Positions 8,386 to 16,381 of a DNA stretch of 64,000 nt are shown in pieces. Position numbers and translations under genes: made by a program. This DNA comes from Donghicola tyrosinivorans (GTDB lineage: Bacteria > Pseudomonadota > Alphaproteobacteria > Rhodobacterales > Rhodobacteraceae). The notes under the pieces were generated by a model. It saw only the letters and a list, made by a program, of their open reading frames with translations. It ran no database searches and had not been told where the DNA came from. The DNA lies in the NCBI RefSeq assembly GCF_003003355.1, contig NZ_PVTQ01000013.1, positions 16,758-80,757 on the forward strand. The letters run 5' to 3'. The first letter of the stretch is position 1. Each line of letters starts with the position of its first letter.

Positions 8386-9237
8386 ATGAAGATTTTCTCA
8401 AAATGCGCGGTTGCCGTTCTGGCTTCTGCTCTTTCGACATCCGCGATTGCTCAGTCTGGCTTTCCAGATGGCTTTCCGGCACATGTCAGCGGCGTAGCGA
8501 TTGGCGACACCCATGACAGTGTTGAGCCGAAAATCCGCGAAGCGCTGCTGCCCGATATCCAAACAGTGGAAATCAACCCTGATTACACGGCGAAAATCAT
8601 CAAACGCGGTACCAATTTTAATGAACGAAAAGTAAGCAACCCTCTGATCACCGACCCTTTGCTGCTAGAATTCGGTGGGAATGAGGCCGTTATGATCAGG
8701 AACCGCCTAGGATACGAACCTGAGGGCGAATATTTCTATGTGACTTATTCTTCGCCGTCATCCGGAAGTGGCGTTGAGACGATTTCTCGCCGTGTTATCT
8801 ACGATGAACCCCTCAACTTGGACGCGCTGATTGCCAAGCTGAAAGAGACCTACGGCGAACCGACAGAACAAAAGGGACGCTATCTGCGGTGGGCCTTCAA
8901 CGATGGCAAAGCAATGTCTGATCTGCCGTATAACTGCCAGTTCTTAAGCCAATCCCCGCGCCGTTTGCAGGATATGAACAAAGAGGGCCGTATCCGCGTG
9001 AACACACCGCAGCTGTACTTCACCGGCGGAAATAACAGAGGCAAACCATGTGACGCGTTTTTGATGGTGAGCTATGGGCAGGACCAGAACGGCAATGTTC
9101 CCAATGTCGAATTCCTGTTCATCGATCATCTGAAAATGTGGAACGACCAAGAAGCATTCATGCAGGTTCTCATCGACGCGCAGGAAAAAGCAAACGCCGC
9201 CAAGCCGAAGGGCAACACGAAGGTCGGCGACTTCTGA
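8386..9237 (+). CDS. Secreted protein of unknown function
   Basis: I do not recognise this 283-residue protein. The ATG at 8386 is preferred because GAGGGA lies five bases upstream and a typical signal peptide follows at once (MKIFSKCAVAVLASALSTSA, then IAQ). The mature part has a recurrent GFPDGFPAHVSGVAIGDTHD opening, two Cys about 50 residues apart (YNCQF and GKPCDAF) that could form a disulfide, and a charged Lys-rich tail. It stands alone between the iron importer and the styrene operon with its own terminator. Codon use and composition are more AT-rich than the neighbours, a mild sign of separate origin. Confidence 0.7.
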   Translation: MKIFSKCAVAVLASALSTSAIAQSGFPDGFPAHVSGVAIGDTHDSVEPKIREALLPDIQTVEINPDYTAKIIKRGTNFNERKVSNPLITDPLLLEFGGNEAVMIRNRLGYEPEGEYFYVTYSSPSSGSGVETISRRVIYDEPLNLDALIAKLKETYGEPTEQKGRYLRWAFNDGKAMSDLPYNCQFLSQSPRRLQDMNKEGRIRVNTPQLYFTGGNNRGKPCDAFLMVSYGQDQNGNVPNVEFLFIDHLKMWNDQEAFMQVLIDAQEKANAAKPKGNTKVGDF

Positions 9238-9265
9238 TCAAAGTCTGAGATGTGACAACAAACCG

Positions 9266-9303
9266 AAAGGTCGTGCTGGAAAACAGTGCGGCCTTTTATT
9301 TTG
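9266..9303 (+). terminator. Terminator of the secreted-protein gene
   Basis: A 13-bp stem with G-T pairs (9266-9278 with 9284-9296, loop GAAAA) runs into TTTTATTTT. It is a good intrinsic terminator 28 bases after the stop codon. Confidence 0.75.
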
Positions 9304-9403
9304 CATACGTCGGTAAATCTGGCGGTTTGCACGCTGAAATTTAGAAGAACTGGCACCCCCAGCCTTTGGCCAGCGATGCCGATGAGCGCCGCGTGATAAG
9401 GTG

Positions 9404-10801
9404 TTAAGAGAAAACGACCTGAATATCGGTGTATTCGGCCAGACCTTCTTCGCTGAATTCCACGCCAAGCCCCGATTGTTTGACGCCGCCAAAGGGGGCG
9501 TTCGGCTGGATGGCTCCGTGCTTGTTGATCCAGACCGAGCCGCATTCCAGACGGTTTGCCAAGGCGCGTCCTTTCACGATGTCCGACGTCCAGATCGAGC
9601 CGCCAAGGCCATTTTCCGACGCGTTCGCCGCTGCGATGGCCTCATCAAGATCAGAATAGCGGATCACCGGCAGGGCCGGACCGAATTGTTCCTCGCTGAC
9701 CAGCAGGTCCGAGGCGTCAAGATCCGCGATGATGGTGGGCGGATAGAAAAGGCCCTCGCCCGCCTGCCCGCCAAGCAAAACACGGCCTTTGGTTTTGGCC
9801 GCCTCGACCAGCCGTGCGACTTTGTCGAACTGCTTCTGGTTCTGGATCGGGCCAAGGATTGATCTTTCGTCCTGACCGTCGCCAACTGGGATCGTCTTGG
9901 CAAAAGCCACCAGATGTTCGCAGACAGCGTCATAGATCGAGGTATGCACATAAAGGCGTTTCATCGCGGCGCAGGTTTGGCCGTTGTTGATGAAAGCGCC
10001 CCAGAAAAGCCCCTCGGCGATTGCGGCGGGGTCCGCGTCGGGCAAAACGATCCCTGCGTCGTTACCGCCAAGCTCTAGGGTCAGGCGCTTCATAGTGTCG
10101 GCGGCGGTCTGCATCACGCGGCGTCCCGTTGCGCAAGAGCCGGTAAAGACGATCTTGCGGATACCCTCATGGGCGGACATGGCCGCGCCAAGGTTGATGT
10201 CTTTGTCGTCGCCAGTGACCACTTGCACCACATTCGCGGGCAGGACGCTTTGCATGATTTCCACCAGCCGGATCGTGGCCAAAGGCGTGAAGGGCGAGGG
10301 TTTGACCACCACGGTATTGCCCGTCCGCAGCGCAGGCAGAATGTGCCAAACCGCTATCATCACAGGAAAATTCCAAGGGGTGATCGACCCGACAACCCCA
10401 AGCGGCTTGCGGTGCAGTTCAACGCGGCCTTGGTCGGTGTCTTGCAAGGTTTTCACCGGCAGCGACAGGCTGGCCGTATAGCCCGCCCACGCCTGAGCGC
10501 CGCCGATTTCCCAGCGGGAGCCAAGCCCGTTCAGAGACTTGCCCTGTTCTTGGGTGACCAGTTGGGCCAGCTCTTCGGCGTGGGTGCCAATCGCCTCGGC
10601 GACCTTGGTGCAATAGGCCTGCAAGTCGGCATCGGGCGTTTGGGACCACGTTTGGAACGCGGTTTGGGCGCGGGCAACGGCTGCATCCAGATCGGCTAGG
10701 GTATTGTTCGGGGCATGGCCAACGGCCTTGGCGGTGGCGGGATTGAGGACGGCAAAACTAGTGCGCGCAGAGGTGCCCTCTGGCGAAGTGTGAAGGTTCA
10801 T
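9404..10801 (-). CDS. styD: Phenylacetaldehyde dehydrogenase-like aldehyde dehydrogenase
   Basis: This 465-residue NAD(P)-dependent aldehyde dehydrogenase probably oxidises phenylacetaldehyde to phenylacetate, the last step of the styrene side-chain pathway. It shows the ALDH motifs TPWNFPV, LTLELGGNDAGIVLPDAD (general-base Glu) and NNGQTCAAMKR (catalytic Cys). The ATG at 10801 is chosen for the AGGAA element upstream; an upstream TTG in frame has no support. It is the last gene of the sty operon, 99 bases after the EthD-like gene. The ALDH fold alone would not fix the substrate, so the name depends on the operon context. Confidence 0.8.
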   Translation of the reverse strand: MNLHTSPEGTSARTSFAVLNPATAKAVGHAPNNTLADLDAAVARAQTAFQTWSQTPDADLQAYCTKVAEAIGTHAEELAQLVTQEQGKSLNGLGSRWEIGGAQAWAGYTASLSLPVKTLQDTDQGRVELHRKPLGVVGSITPWNFPVMIAVWHILPALRTGNTVVVKPSPFTPLATIRLVEIMQSVLPANVVQVVTGDDKDINLGAAMSAHEGIRKIVFTGSCATGRRVMQTAADTMKRLTLELGGNDAGIVLPDADPAAIAEGLFWGAFINNGQTCAAMKRLYVHTSIYDAVCEHLVAFAKTIPVGDGQDERSILGPIQNQKQFDKVARLVEAAKTKGRVLLGGQAGEGLFYPPTIIADLDASDLLVSEEQFGPALPVIRYSDLDEAIAAANASENGLGGSIWTSDIVKGRALANRLECGSVWINKHGAIQPNAPFGGVKQSGLGVEFSEEGLAEYTDIQVVFS

Positions 10802-10900
10802 AGGGTCATTCCTGTTGGGGTGAGTTGCGCCGCGATTCAAAGAAGCGGCTGCTTTGCGTGCATCCCGCGCAGACCCGCGCGGGATGTGTGGTGGCGCGGC

Positions 10901-11221
10901 TCAGGCCAGCGCCAGTTCTTTGGTCTCGACCGGAAAATGGCACATGGTTGCGCCTTTGGGCGAATAGGCGGGGACATCTGCCGCCACCTCCGAGCCTTCT
11001 TCGCTCATCAATGCCTTCTTCATGGCGTCCGCGCTGTCGAAGTAGCCGCGAAAGATGCAGAAGGGCACATCCGTATCTGCGCCAAGGGCTTTGGGCCATG
11101 CCACCTCATAGGCCCGCAGGCCCGGTAGGGTTTCGGCCAAAGGAATATGGCGGTTCAGATAGTAATCGCGAAACTGGTCGGGATCGTCCGGCATCGGGTA
11201 TTGGACACTGAGGCAGTACAT
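10901..11221 (-). CDS. EthD-family small protein in the sty operon
   Basis: This 106-residue protein of the ferredoxin-like alpha/beta-barrel (EthD) superfamily carries the characteristic FRDYYLNRHIPLAETLPGL, with the conserved Tyr-His around residues 21-25, and a C-terminal AEVPAY-like segment (AADVPAYSP). EthD proteins are often needed for, or clustered with, oxygenase pathways, though their chemistry is poorly known. It lies between styC and styD with a good ribosome site (AAGGAAC). It could be an auxiliary factor, an isomerase-like or a detoxifying enzyme for styrene oxide or phenylacetaldehyde. No function is assigned with certainty. Confidence 0.75.
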   Translation of the reverse strand: MYCLSVQYPMPDDPDQFRDYYLNRHIPLAETLPGLRAYEVAWPKALGADTDVPFCIFRGYFDSADAMKKALMSEEGSEVAADVPAYSPKGATMCHFPVETKELALA

Positions 11222-11251
11222 GGGGCGTTCCTTACGGGGTCTCTAAAGGTC

Positions 11252-11800
11252 TCAGGCGGCCAGCATTTCGGCGGCATTGGCGTGGCCCGCACGGCGGGCC
11301 TTTGCCTCAAGAATGGCCTGACGCCCGATGGCCACCAGCGCGATCATGTTCAGCACGCCAAAGACATAGGCTGGAAACAGCGCCAGAAAGCTGAAGATAT
11401 CCGCGCCACCCAGAACCGGTGTCTCGGCAAAGGCCAAACCCCGATTGGGCGAGAAATTCGAGAAGAAATAGAACCCCACGTTCGACCAGCCATCCAGCAA
11501 CACGATCCAGCCCCAGATCTGGCCCCACTTCTGCGAAAAGCTGAGGTGAGGCATCACGAAGGCGACCGCGATCACCATCAACCCGTTCATCACCGGACCC
11601 GTGTGGGCGGCAGTCCAGCCCCGTTCCGAGCCGGGCAGTTGGAATTCCAAGAATACGCCCGGCAACAGTTCAAAGCCGCCAAGAACGTACATCCACAGGC
11701 CAAGCCCCCCGACCAACGCGGCAAAGATCATCAATACGCCGTTGCCCGCCATGATATCGCGCAGGCGCGGCTTCCAGCTTTCAGTGGTGGTATCCATCAT
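11252..11800 (-). CDS. styC: Styrene-oxide isomerase-like integral membrane protein
   Basis: This 182-residue membrane protein has four hydrophobic segments (about 20-45, 72-92, 97-120 and 148-170). By its position directly after the styrene monooxygenase reductase it is the candidate styrene-oxide isomerase, which rearranges styrene oxide to phenylacetaldehyde without cofactor. The known enzyme is likewise a small four-helix membrane protein of about 170 residues. Visible conserved-looking stretches are TAAHTGPVMNGLMV and LLDGWSNVGFYFF. The start at 11800 follows GGGAGGAA; the next ATG at 11797 is equally placed. The call rests mainly on size, topology and context. Confidence 0.8.
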   Translation of the reverse strand: MMDTTTESWKPRLRDIMAGNGVLMIFAALVGGLGLWMYVLGGFELLPGVFLEFQLPGSERGWTAAHTGPVMNGLMVIAVAFVMPHLSFSQKWGQIWGWIVLLDGWSNVGFYFFSNFSPNRGLAFAETPVLGGADIFSFLALFPAYVFGVLNMIALVAIGRQAILEAKARRAGHANAAEMLAA

Positions 11801-11862
11801 AAATTCCTCCCTAGGATATGGATGTGGTTTGGCCTCTCCTCCAGAGGCCAAGGCGCGGCCGC

Positions 11863-12366
11863 TTAGCTGGCCAAACGTGCTTGCATATCGACAAGGCTGC
11901 GGAACGCGCCGGCGTGGTACACAAGCGGATCGATACGGTTCAAAGTCGCGCCCTTGATCTGGCCGAAGATGACCGCATGGGTGCCTGCGTTCACGATCTG
12001 CGAGACTTCGCACTCCAGTGCGCTGGTGCCGCCAAGGATCGGCAGGCCCAAGGCAGTGCCCGTGCCCCAAGCGCCGGTGCGAAAGCGGTCATCCCCCGTG
12101 ATCCCACCCCTGCCTGCAAAGGTCTCGGCCACGGCGCGATGTTCGCTGCCAAGCATGTTGATGGCAAAGCGGCCAGAGTCGCGGATCATATGGTAGGTGC
12201 CGGTGTTCATGTTGGTGCAGGCCAGCACGGTGGCAGGCTCTGCGCAGACCGACGTGACAGCGGTCGCGGTGATCCCGCGGCGCTCATCCCCGAGGCAGGT
12301 GGTGACGATATTGACCCCTGCTGCCAACTCTCCAAGCGCGGCGCGGAAGGTCTCTACACAAACCAT
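11863..12366 (-). CDS. styB: Styrene monooxygenase flavin reductase component
   Basis: This 167-residue protein is of the flavin reductase (FMN-binding split-barrel) family and supplies reduced FAD to StyA at the expense of NADH. Family features visible are FRAALGELAAGVNIVTT near the start, GITATAVTSVCAEPATVLAC near 30-50, RFAINML near 68-74 and FGQIKGATLNRIDPLVYHAGAF near the end. The start follows AAGGAGATCACC. In pseudomonads styB directly follows styA; here an ompW gene lies between them. Confidence 0.9.
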   Translation of the reverse strand: MVCVETFRAALGELAAGVNIVTTCLGDERRGITATAVTSVCAEPATVLACTNMNTGTYHMIRDSGRFAINMLGSEHRAVAETFAGRGGITGDDRFRTGAWGTGTALGLPILGGTSALECEVSQIVNAGTHAVIFGQIKGATLNRIDPLVYHAGAFRSLVDMQARLAS

Positions 12367-12389
12367 GGTGATCTCCTTGTGTCATGGAT

Positions 12390-12416
12390 GGCCCCGCCTC
12401 AGCGTCCGGCGGGGCC
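12390..12416 (-). other. Intercistronic hairpin between ompW and styB
   Basis: A perfect 9-bp GC-rich stem GGCCCCGCC/GGCGGGGCC (12390-12398 with 12408-12416) starts six bases after the ompW stop. No U-run follows on the minus strand, so it is more likely an mRNA processing or stability element than a full terminator. Confidence 0.55.
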
Positions 12417-12421
12417 GATGG

Positions 12422-13063
12422 TCAGAACCGGAAGCCGATCCCTGCGGTGACAATTGTGGGGTTCAGGGTGATGTCGGCTTCGGCCTTGGCACCGCCCACG
12501 GTGCCGCGGGCCTTGGTTTCCAGCGGGATGTACTTCACATCCACAAACCACTCAGCCGAGGACTGGGGGATCGCCCCCGAGACACCCACCTGCACAACGG
12601 GTGCCCATGCGTTGTCGACCTCAAAGCCGTCAATGACGCCATCTTCGGTGTCAAAGATGATGGTGTAGTTGACGCCTGCACCGCCGTAGACCTCAAAGCT
12701 GTCGGTGAGCGGCAGATGATATAGGCCGGTCAGGGTGGCAGGGCCGTAGGTGACCTTTCCCAGTTCCATCCCTTGCAGGGGACCGGTGCCGTTCAATTGC
12801 GCGGTGGGGGGCAGTCCGACTGTGGCCTCTGCTGAGAAGTGCTCGGCAAACCGATAGCCCAGAGACACGGTCAGCGTCGTGTCGTCATCCGTTTCAAAGC
12901 TGGCGCCGCGCAAGCGGGCACCGTTCAGGTTGATGTCTGCGCTCTCGTCAAAGCCAAGGTTGGCAATCCCCAGACGCAGGGACCAAGGGGTCGCGGCCTC
13001 TTGCGCCTGCGCGCAGGTCACCGTTGCGGTCAGCAGAGCTGCCGCGGATAGGATCGTTTTCAT
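12422..13063 (-). CDS. OmpW-family outer-membrane protein
   Basis: This 213-residue protein has a signal peptide (MKTILSAAALLTATVTCAQA) and an eight-strand barrel pattern ending in IVTAGIGFRF, as in OmpW/AlkL porins. These porins let small hydrophobic compounds across the outer membrane. Its place between styA and styB suggests it admits styrene, comparable in role to StyE, the styrene porin of pseudomonads, though StyE belongs to the FadL/TodX type. OmpW landmarks are TLTVSLGYRFAEHFSAEA, YGPATLTGLYHLP and FEVYGGAGVNYT. AAGGAAAC precedes the start. The styrene role is inferred from context. Confidence 0.85.
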   Translation of the reverse strand: MKTILSAAALLTATVTCAQAQEAATPWSLRLGIANLGFDESADINLNGARLRGASFETDDDTTLTVSLGYRFAEHFSAEATVGLPPTAQLNGTGPLQGMELGKVTYGPATLTGLYHLPLTDSFEVYGGAGVNYTIIFDTEDGVIDGFEVDNAWAPVVQVGVSGAIPQSSAEWFVDVKYIPLETKARGTVGGAKAEADITLNPTIVTAGIGFRF

Positions 13064-13128
13064 GTCATGTTTCCTTGAACGTGCAGCGGTCGGATCAGCG
13101 ATGACCCCACCACGCTGCGACGGTTCGG

Positions 13129-14379
13129 TTATTCCGCCGCCATCGGAACCTGCGAACGGGCGACGGCTGCGCGCACGCGTTCAGGGCTAGAGAAAACATC
13201 CCACTGCTTTTCGGGATGGTTGAAGTCCTCGGTGAACTGGTCGGTCAGATCGCGGCTCTGGGCCATGCCGCCGATGTATTGCAGCAGGGTCGGGTCCAGC
13301 TTGGCCAGATTTTCCAGCATGTAGTTGGTCCAGCGGGTGCCGGACATCACGCGGTCATGGCGACGGGCGTCGAATTTCTCGATAAAGCGCTGATCGAACA
13401 CATCGTTTGCCACGATCTCTTCGCCCAGAATAACCGCCGCGTATGAGGCCATGTTCGCCCCCTGCCCCAGCACCGGATCAACGACCGCATGCACATCGCC
13501 CAAGGCGACGGCCAGCTTGCCGTTTTCCAGCGTGGTGTAGGTCTTGCGGACCGTCGGCGTCACGCCCCCTTGCAGCAGATCAAGGTTCGAATTTGCCAGA
13601 TCGAACGCCTCACGATCAATACGGGCATAGAGCGTGGGGTAATGCTTTTCGATCTTCTCAAGCAGCAGATCAAGGAACGCGCGGGGGTCGTCGTCGTATT
13701 TGGTCTTTGCCAGAACCTCCAGATCGCCGCCGATGTGGTTCTCGAACACCAGCGCCTGACACCAACCATTGAAGGACCAGGTGGGGATTTCGATCAATTC
13801 ACCCGCACCAGGCGAGAAATACATGGTAACCGCACGGGTCTCGGTCTCTTGAATGCCTTTGAAGAGGCCCACGCACAGCATCCGCTGGGGGCGTTCAAAC
13901 GGAGAGAAACGATCGTCGCGGCCGAACATCTGGCCGATCGGCCCCTTGCCGGTGCAAACCACGGTCAGGTCATGCTCGTCTGCGATGCCTTCGATCATCT
14001 CGCGCTCGACCGCGCCATAGACAACCTCGCCGCCGCGGTCGATGTAGTCCTGTAGCAGCTTGGGCTGGTAGATGCGGTAGTCCACAGCGCGGCTGGGACG
14101 GGCCAGATCGCCATAGATATGGATCGGGTCAGGGGTGCCGATGTAGTAGTAGTGGCCAAAGTAGCCGTATTCGTCGCTTGGCCAGTGGTTGCAGCCCAAC
14201 GCATCCTCACGCGCGGTCGTCACATGGTGGTGGGCAACGGTGTTCATCAGGCGCGCACCGGCATATTCCTCGGGCGTGCGGTCCGTGTACAATTTCGGTG
14301 TGATCCCGTTCTGCAGCAGGTGAAGCCCCAGTTGCAGGCCTGCAGTCCCCGCACCGATAATCGCAATAGTCTTGGACAT
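13129..14379 (-). CDS. styA: Styrene monooxygenase oxygenase component
   Basis: This 416-residue FAD-dependent protein epoxidises styrene to (S)-styrene oxide with reduced FAD delivered by StyB. It begins with the dinucleotide-binding motif IGAGTAGLQLGLHLL and contains stretches I recall as conserved in Pseudomonas StyA: LNTVAHHHVT-like, YGYFGHYYYIG, LCVGLFKGI, ENHIGGDLEVLA-KTKYDDDPRAF, LDLLQGGVTP and DPVLGQGANMASYAA. The usual length is 415. GGGAGGAA precedes the ATG; longer upstream reading frame is not supported. It heads the sty operon and faces a LysR regulator across 99 bases. A related indole monooxygenase activity cannot be excluded, but the neighbours argue for styrene. Confidence 0.93.
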   Translation of the reverse strand: MSKTIAIIGAGTAGLQLGLHLLQNGITPKLYTDRTPEEYAGARLMNTVAHHHVTTAREDALGCNHWPSDEYGYFGHYYYIGTPDPIHIYGDLARPSRAVDYRIYQPKLLQDYIDRGGEVVYGAVEREMIEGIADEHDLTVVCTGKGPIGQMFGRDDRFSPFERPQRMLCVGLFKGIQETETRAVTMYFSPGAGELIEIPTWSFNGWCQALVFENHIGGDLEVLAKTKYDDDPRAFLDLLLEKIEKHYPTLYARIDREAFDLANSNLDLLQGGVTPTVRKTYTTLENGKLAVALGDVHAVVDPVLGQGANMASYAAVILGEEIVANDVFDQRFIEKFDARRHDRVMSGTRWTNYMLENLAKLDPTLLQYIGGMAQSRDLTDQFTEDFNHPEKQWDVFSSPERVRAAVARSQVPMAAE

Positions 14380-14406
14380 CTCTTCCTCCCAAATCTCCTT
14401 GTGAAA

Positions 14407-14475
14407 GGAATAAGTCGACAGGTCGGTCAACGAAAGATAAATTGTCGCATAGGACTTATTACATTTGGAATAAAT
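14407..14475. promoter_or_regulatory. Divergent styA/lysR promoter with operator-like repeats
   Basis: Between styA and the LysR gene lies a perfect 8-bp inverted repeat AATAAGTC (14409-14416) and GACTTATT (14453-14460). A direct repeat GGAATAA[G/A]TC occurs at 14407 and 14467. CAGGTCGGTCAACG at 14419-14432 resembles elements in the two paa promoters. LysR proteins usually bind such dyads in a divergent promoter. Confidence 0.5.
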
Positions 14476-14478
14476 CAG

Positions 14479-15357
14479 ATGAGCGACCGCTTGCAGGCCT
14501 ATGAGATTTTTGCCGAGCTGATGGAAAGGAAAAGCTTTTCCGACACATCGCGGGCCCTGCGCATTCCGCAAGCGACGGTCTCAAAGCAGGTTGTTTCGCT
14601 GGAGCAGGCGCTTGGGGTGCAGCTTTTCATCCGCTCGACGCGCAGAATCAACCCGACCGCCGAGGCCGAGGCGCTGATCCCCCACGTGCGCCATATGCTG
14701 GATGCCCGTAATGAGGTCTTGCGCGTCGCCCATGGCGAGCTGCCCAAACTGTCGGGGAACATCCGTATCGCGGCCCCCCATTCCTACGGGCGGCGGGTTC
14801 TGTTGCCGCAGCTGGTAGACTTTATGGATCAGTATCCCGACATCAGTGTCGAGGTTGCCCTGCACACCACGCCGCCCGATCTCTTGGACCACAAGCTGGA
14901 TCTGGCGATCAGCGGCGCGACCATTCTGGACGGCCCTTACCGGCAGCGGCTTTTGAACACCCATCGCTGGGTGATTGTCGGCTCGCCCGAATACTTCGAA
15001 CGCCACGGACGCCCTGCCCTGCCCACAGACCTTGAGGATCACTGGCTGATCGTGCCTGAGGTCTTTCCCTTTGACATGCTCAAGTTCGATTCAGAATTCG
15101 GGCAGCAATCCATTGCGATCCGGTCCCGCCTGACGGGCAACGATGTGGATTTTGCCGAAGGGGCGGCATGGCAGAATGCGGGCCTTGCGATCCTGCCCGA
15201 CTGGATGCTGGAACGCAGCGGCGCGCTGGAGCAGGTGCTAGAGGAATATGCCCTAGAGCCGATCCCGATCCGGCTGATCTTTCCCGACGCCAAGATCATT
15301 CCCCGACGGGTCCGCACCCTGATCGAATTCCTTCTGGCTCGGGCGGGCCGGATGTGA
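14479..15357 (+). CDS. LysR-family regulator divergent from styA
   Basis: This 292-residue LysR-type transcription factor has an N-terminal winged helix (LQAYEIFAELMERKSFSDTS, then RALRIPQATVSKQVVSLEQ) and a substrate-binding effector domain of the CrgA/AphB-like subgroup (SGNIRIAAPHSYGRRVLLP). Its divergent position suggests it controls the sty operon, perhaps sensing styrene, phenylacetaldehyde or phenylacetate. This differs from the StyS/StyR two-component system of pseudomonads. The ATG at 14479 gives a standard LysR N-terminus. paaX follows 41 bases downstream on the same strand, so the two regulators may be cotranscribed. Confidence 0.85.
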   Translation: MSDRLQAYEIFAELMERKSFSDTSRALRIPQATVSKQVVSLEQALGVQLFIRSTRRINPTAEAEALIPHVRHMLDARNEVLRVAHGELPKLSGNIRIAAPHSYGRRVLLPQLVDFMDQYPDISVEVALHTTPPDLLDHKLDLAISGATILDGPYRQRLLNTHRWVIVGSPEYFERHGRPALPTDLEDHWLIVPEVFPFDMLKFDSEFGQQSIAIRSRLTGNDVDFAEGAAWQNAGLAILPDWMLERSGALEQVLEEYALEPIPIRLIFPDAKIIPRRVRTLIEFLLARAGRM

Positions 15358-15398
15358 GTGACTGGACACGGATCGCCTGATCCTTGAAGACATAGCCT

Positions 15399-16223
15399 AT
15401 GACTCAGAGCCTCGCCCAGATTTGCCCGACCCCGCCGCGGGCCCCTCATTTCATCGTCACCCTTTACGGGGACGTGGTGGAACCGCGTGGCGGCGCGCTG
15501 TGGATGGGGTCCTTGATCGAGGTTTGCGCACAGCATGGCATCAGCGAAAGCCTGGTGCGCACGGCGGTGTCGCGGCTGGTGTCGTCGGGACGGCTAGAGG
15601 GGGTACGCGTGGGGCGGCGCAGTTTTTACCAACTGTCCGAGCAGGCCAAGCAAGAGTTCCAGAACGCCTCTCGTATCCTCTTTGACCCCGAGCCTCTACC
15701 GACCCGTTGGCAGATTGCGCTGCTGGGGCCAGAGACACCCGATCTGCGCAGGCCTTGGGTGCGCGTGGGCAACGGGGCCGCTTTGGCGCCTTTTACCTCA
15801 GACCCTTCGCTACCCAATGCGGTGGTGTTTGAGGCCGACCAGCCCTTCGGGAATTTGCCCGAACTGGCCCGCAGCCATTGGCCCTTGGACGATGTGGCCG
15901 CCGCCTACCGTGTCTTTCTGGATCGCTTCAGCGGTCTGAATACCCATGAGGCAAAGGACGCGCTGGCCCTGCGGTTGCGCCTTGTGGATGACTATCGCAG
16001 TGCCGCGCTGGCGGACCCGCGCCTGCCCAAAGGCGCTTTGCCCGATGACTGGCCCGCCGATGAGGCGCGGCGCCTTTTCGTCCGGCTTTATCTGGCAATG
16101 TCCGAGAGCGCGTCACGCCAGATTCCCGCCTTGTGCGAGTCACAAGACGGCCCCCTACCCCCTCAGACACCCGCCAGTACCCAGCGCGATACCCGCCTGA
16201 TGGCTGAGGCGCGTAGCCTGTAA
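15399..16223 (+). CDS. paaX: PaaX-family phenylacetyl-CoA-responsive repressor
   Basis: This 274-residue PaaX-family regulator has an N-terminal winged helix (HFIVTLYGDVVEPRGGALWMGSL near 20-42; GISESLVRTAVSRLVSSGRLEG near 48-70) followed by the PaaX-type central and C-terminal domains (LDDVAAAYRVFLDRF, ARRLFVRLYLAMSESA). PaaX represses paa genes until phenylacetyl-CoA releases it. It is shorter than E. coli PaaX (about 316 residues). It lies between the LysR gene and paaJ, and a striking pair of inverted repeats follows its stop codon. Confidence 0.88.
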   Translation: MTQSLAQICPTPPRAPHFIVTLYGDVVEPRGGALWMGSLIEVCAQHGISESLVRTAVSRLVSSGRLEGVRVGRRSFYQLSEQAKQEFQNASRILFDPEPLPTRWQIALLGPETPDLRRPWVRVGNGAALAPFTSDPSLPNAVVFEADQPFGNLPELARSHWPLDDVAAAYRVFLDRFSGLNTHEAKDALALRLRLVDDYRSAALADPRLPKGALPDDWPADEARRLFVRLYLAMSESASRQIPALCESQDGPLPPQTPASTQRDTRLMAEARSL

Positions 16224-16307
16224 CCTTATGAATTTTCATAAGGTTCTATTGGTGTCCCTCAAAACATCACAAGAAAATTAAAAACATTATTTACGCGTGA
16301 TGTTTTG
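16222..16307. promoter_or_regulatory. Two perfect inverted repeats upstream of paaJ
   Basis: Immediately after the paaX stop, AACCTTATGAA (16222-16232) and TTCATAAGGTT (16235-16245) form a perfect dyad. A second dyad, CAAAACATCAC (16260-16270) and GTGATGTTTTG (16297-16307), has a 26-base AT-rich spacer. The first may end paaX transcription or be an operator; the second looks like paired binding half-sites in the paaJ promoter. Confidence 0.5.
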
Positions 16308-16325
16308 TGCGCTACTCATTCATCA

Positions 16326-16335
16326 ACCGATCGGT
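16326..16335. promoter_or_regulatory. Candidate TetR/PaaR operator upstream of paaJ
   Basis: The perfect 10-bp palindrome ACCGATCGGT lies 47 bases before the paaJ start. The extended half-site CCGATCGGTCA resembles CCGGTCGGTCA in the paaG promoter and CAGGTCGGTCA in the styA promoter. Confidence 0.5.
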
Positions 16336-16381
16336 CAGCGAATGGAGATCGCCCGGTCGAAGACGTTTGGAGGAGACGCGA

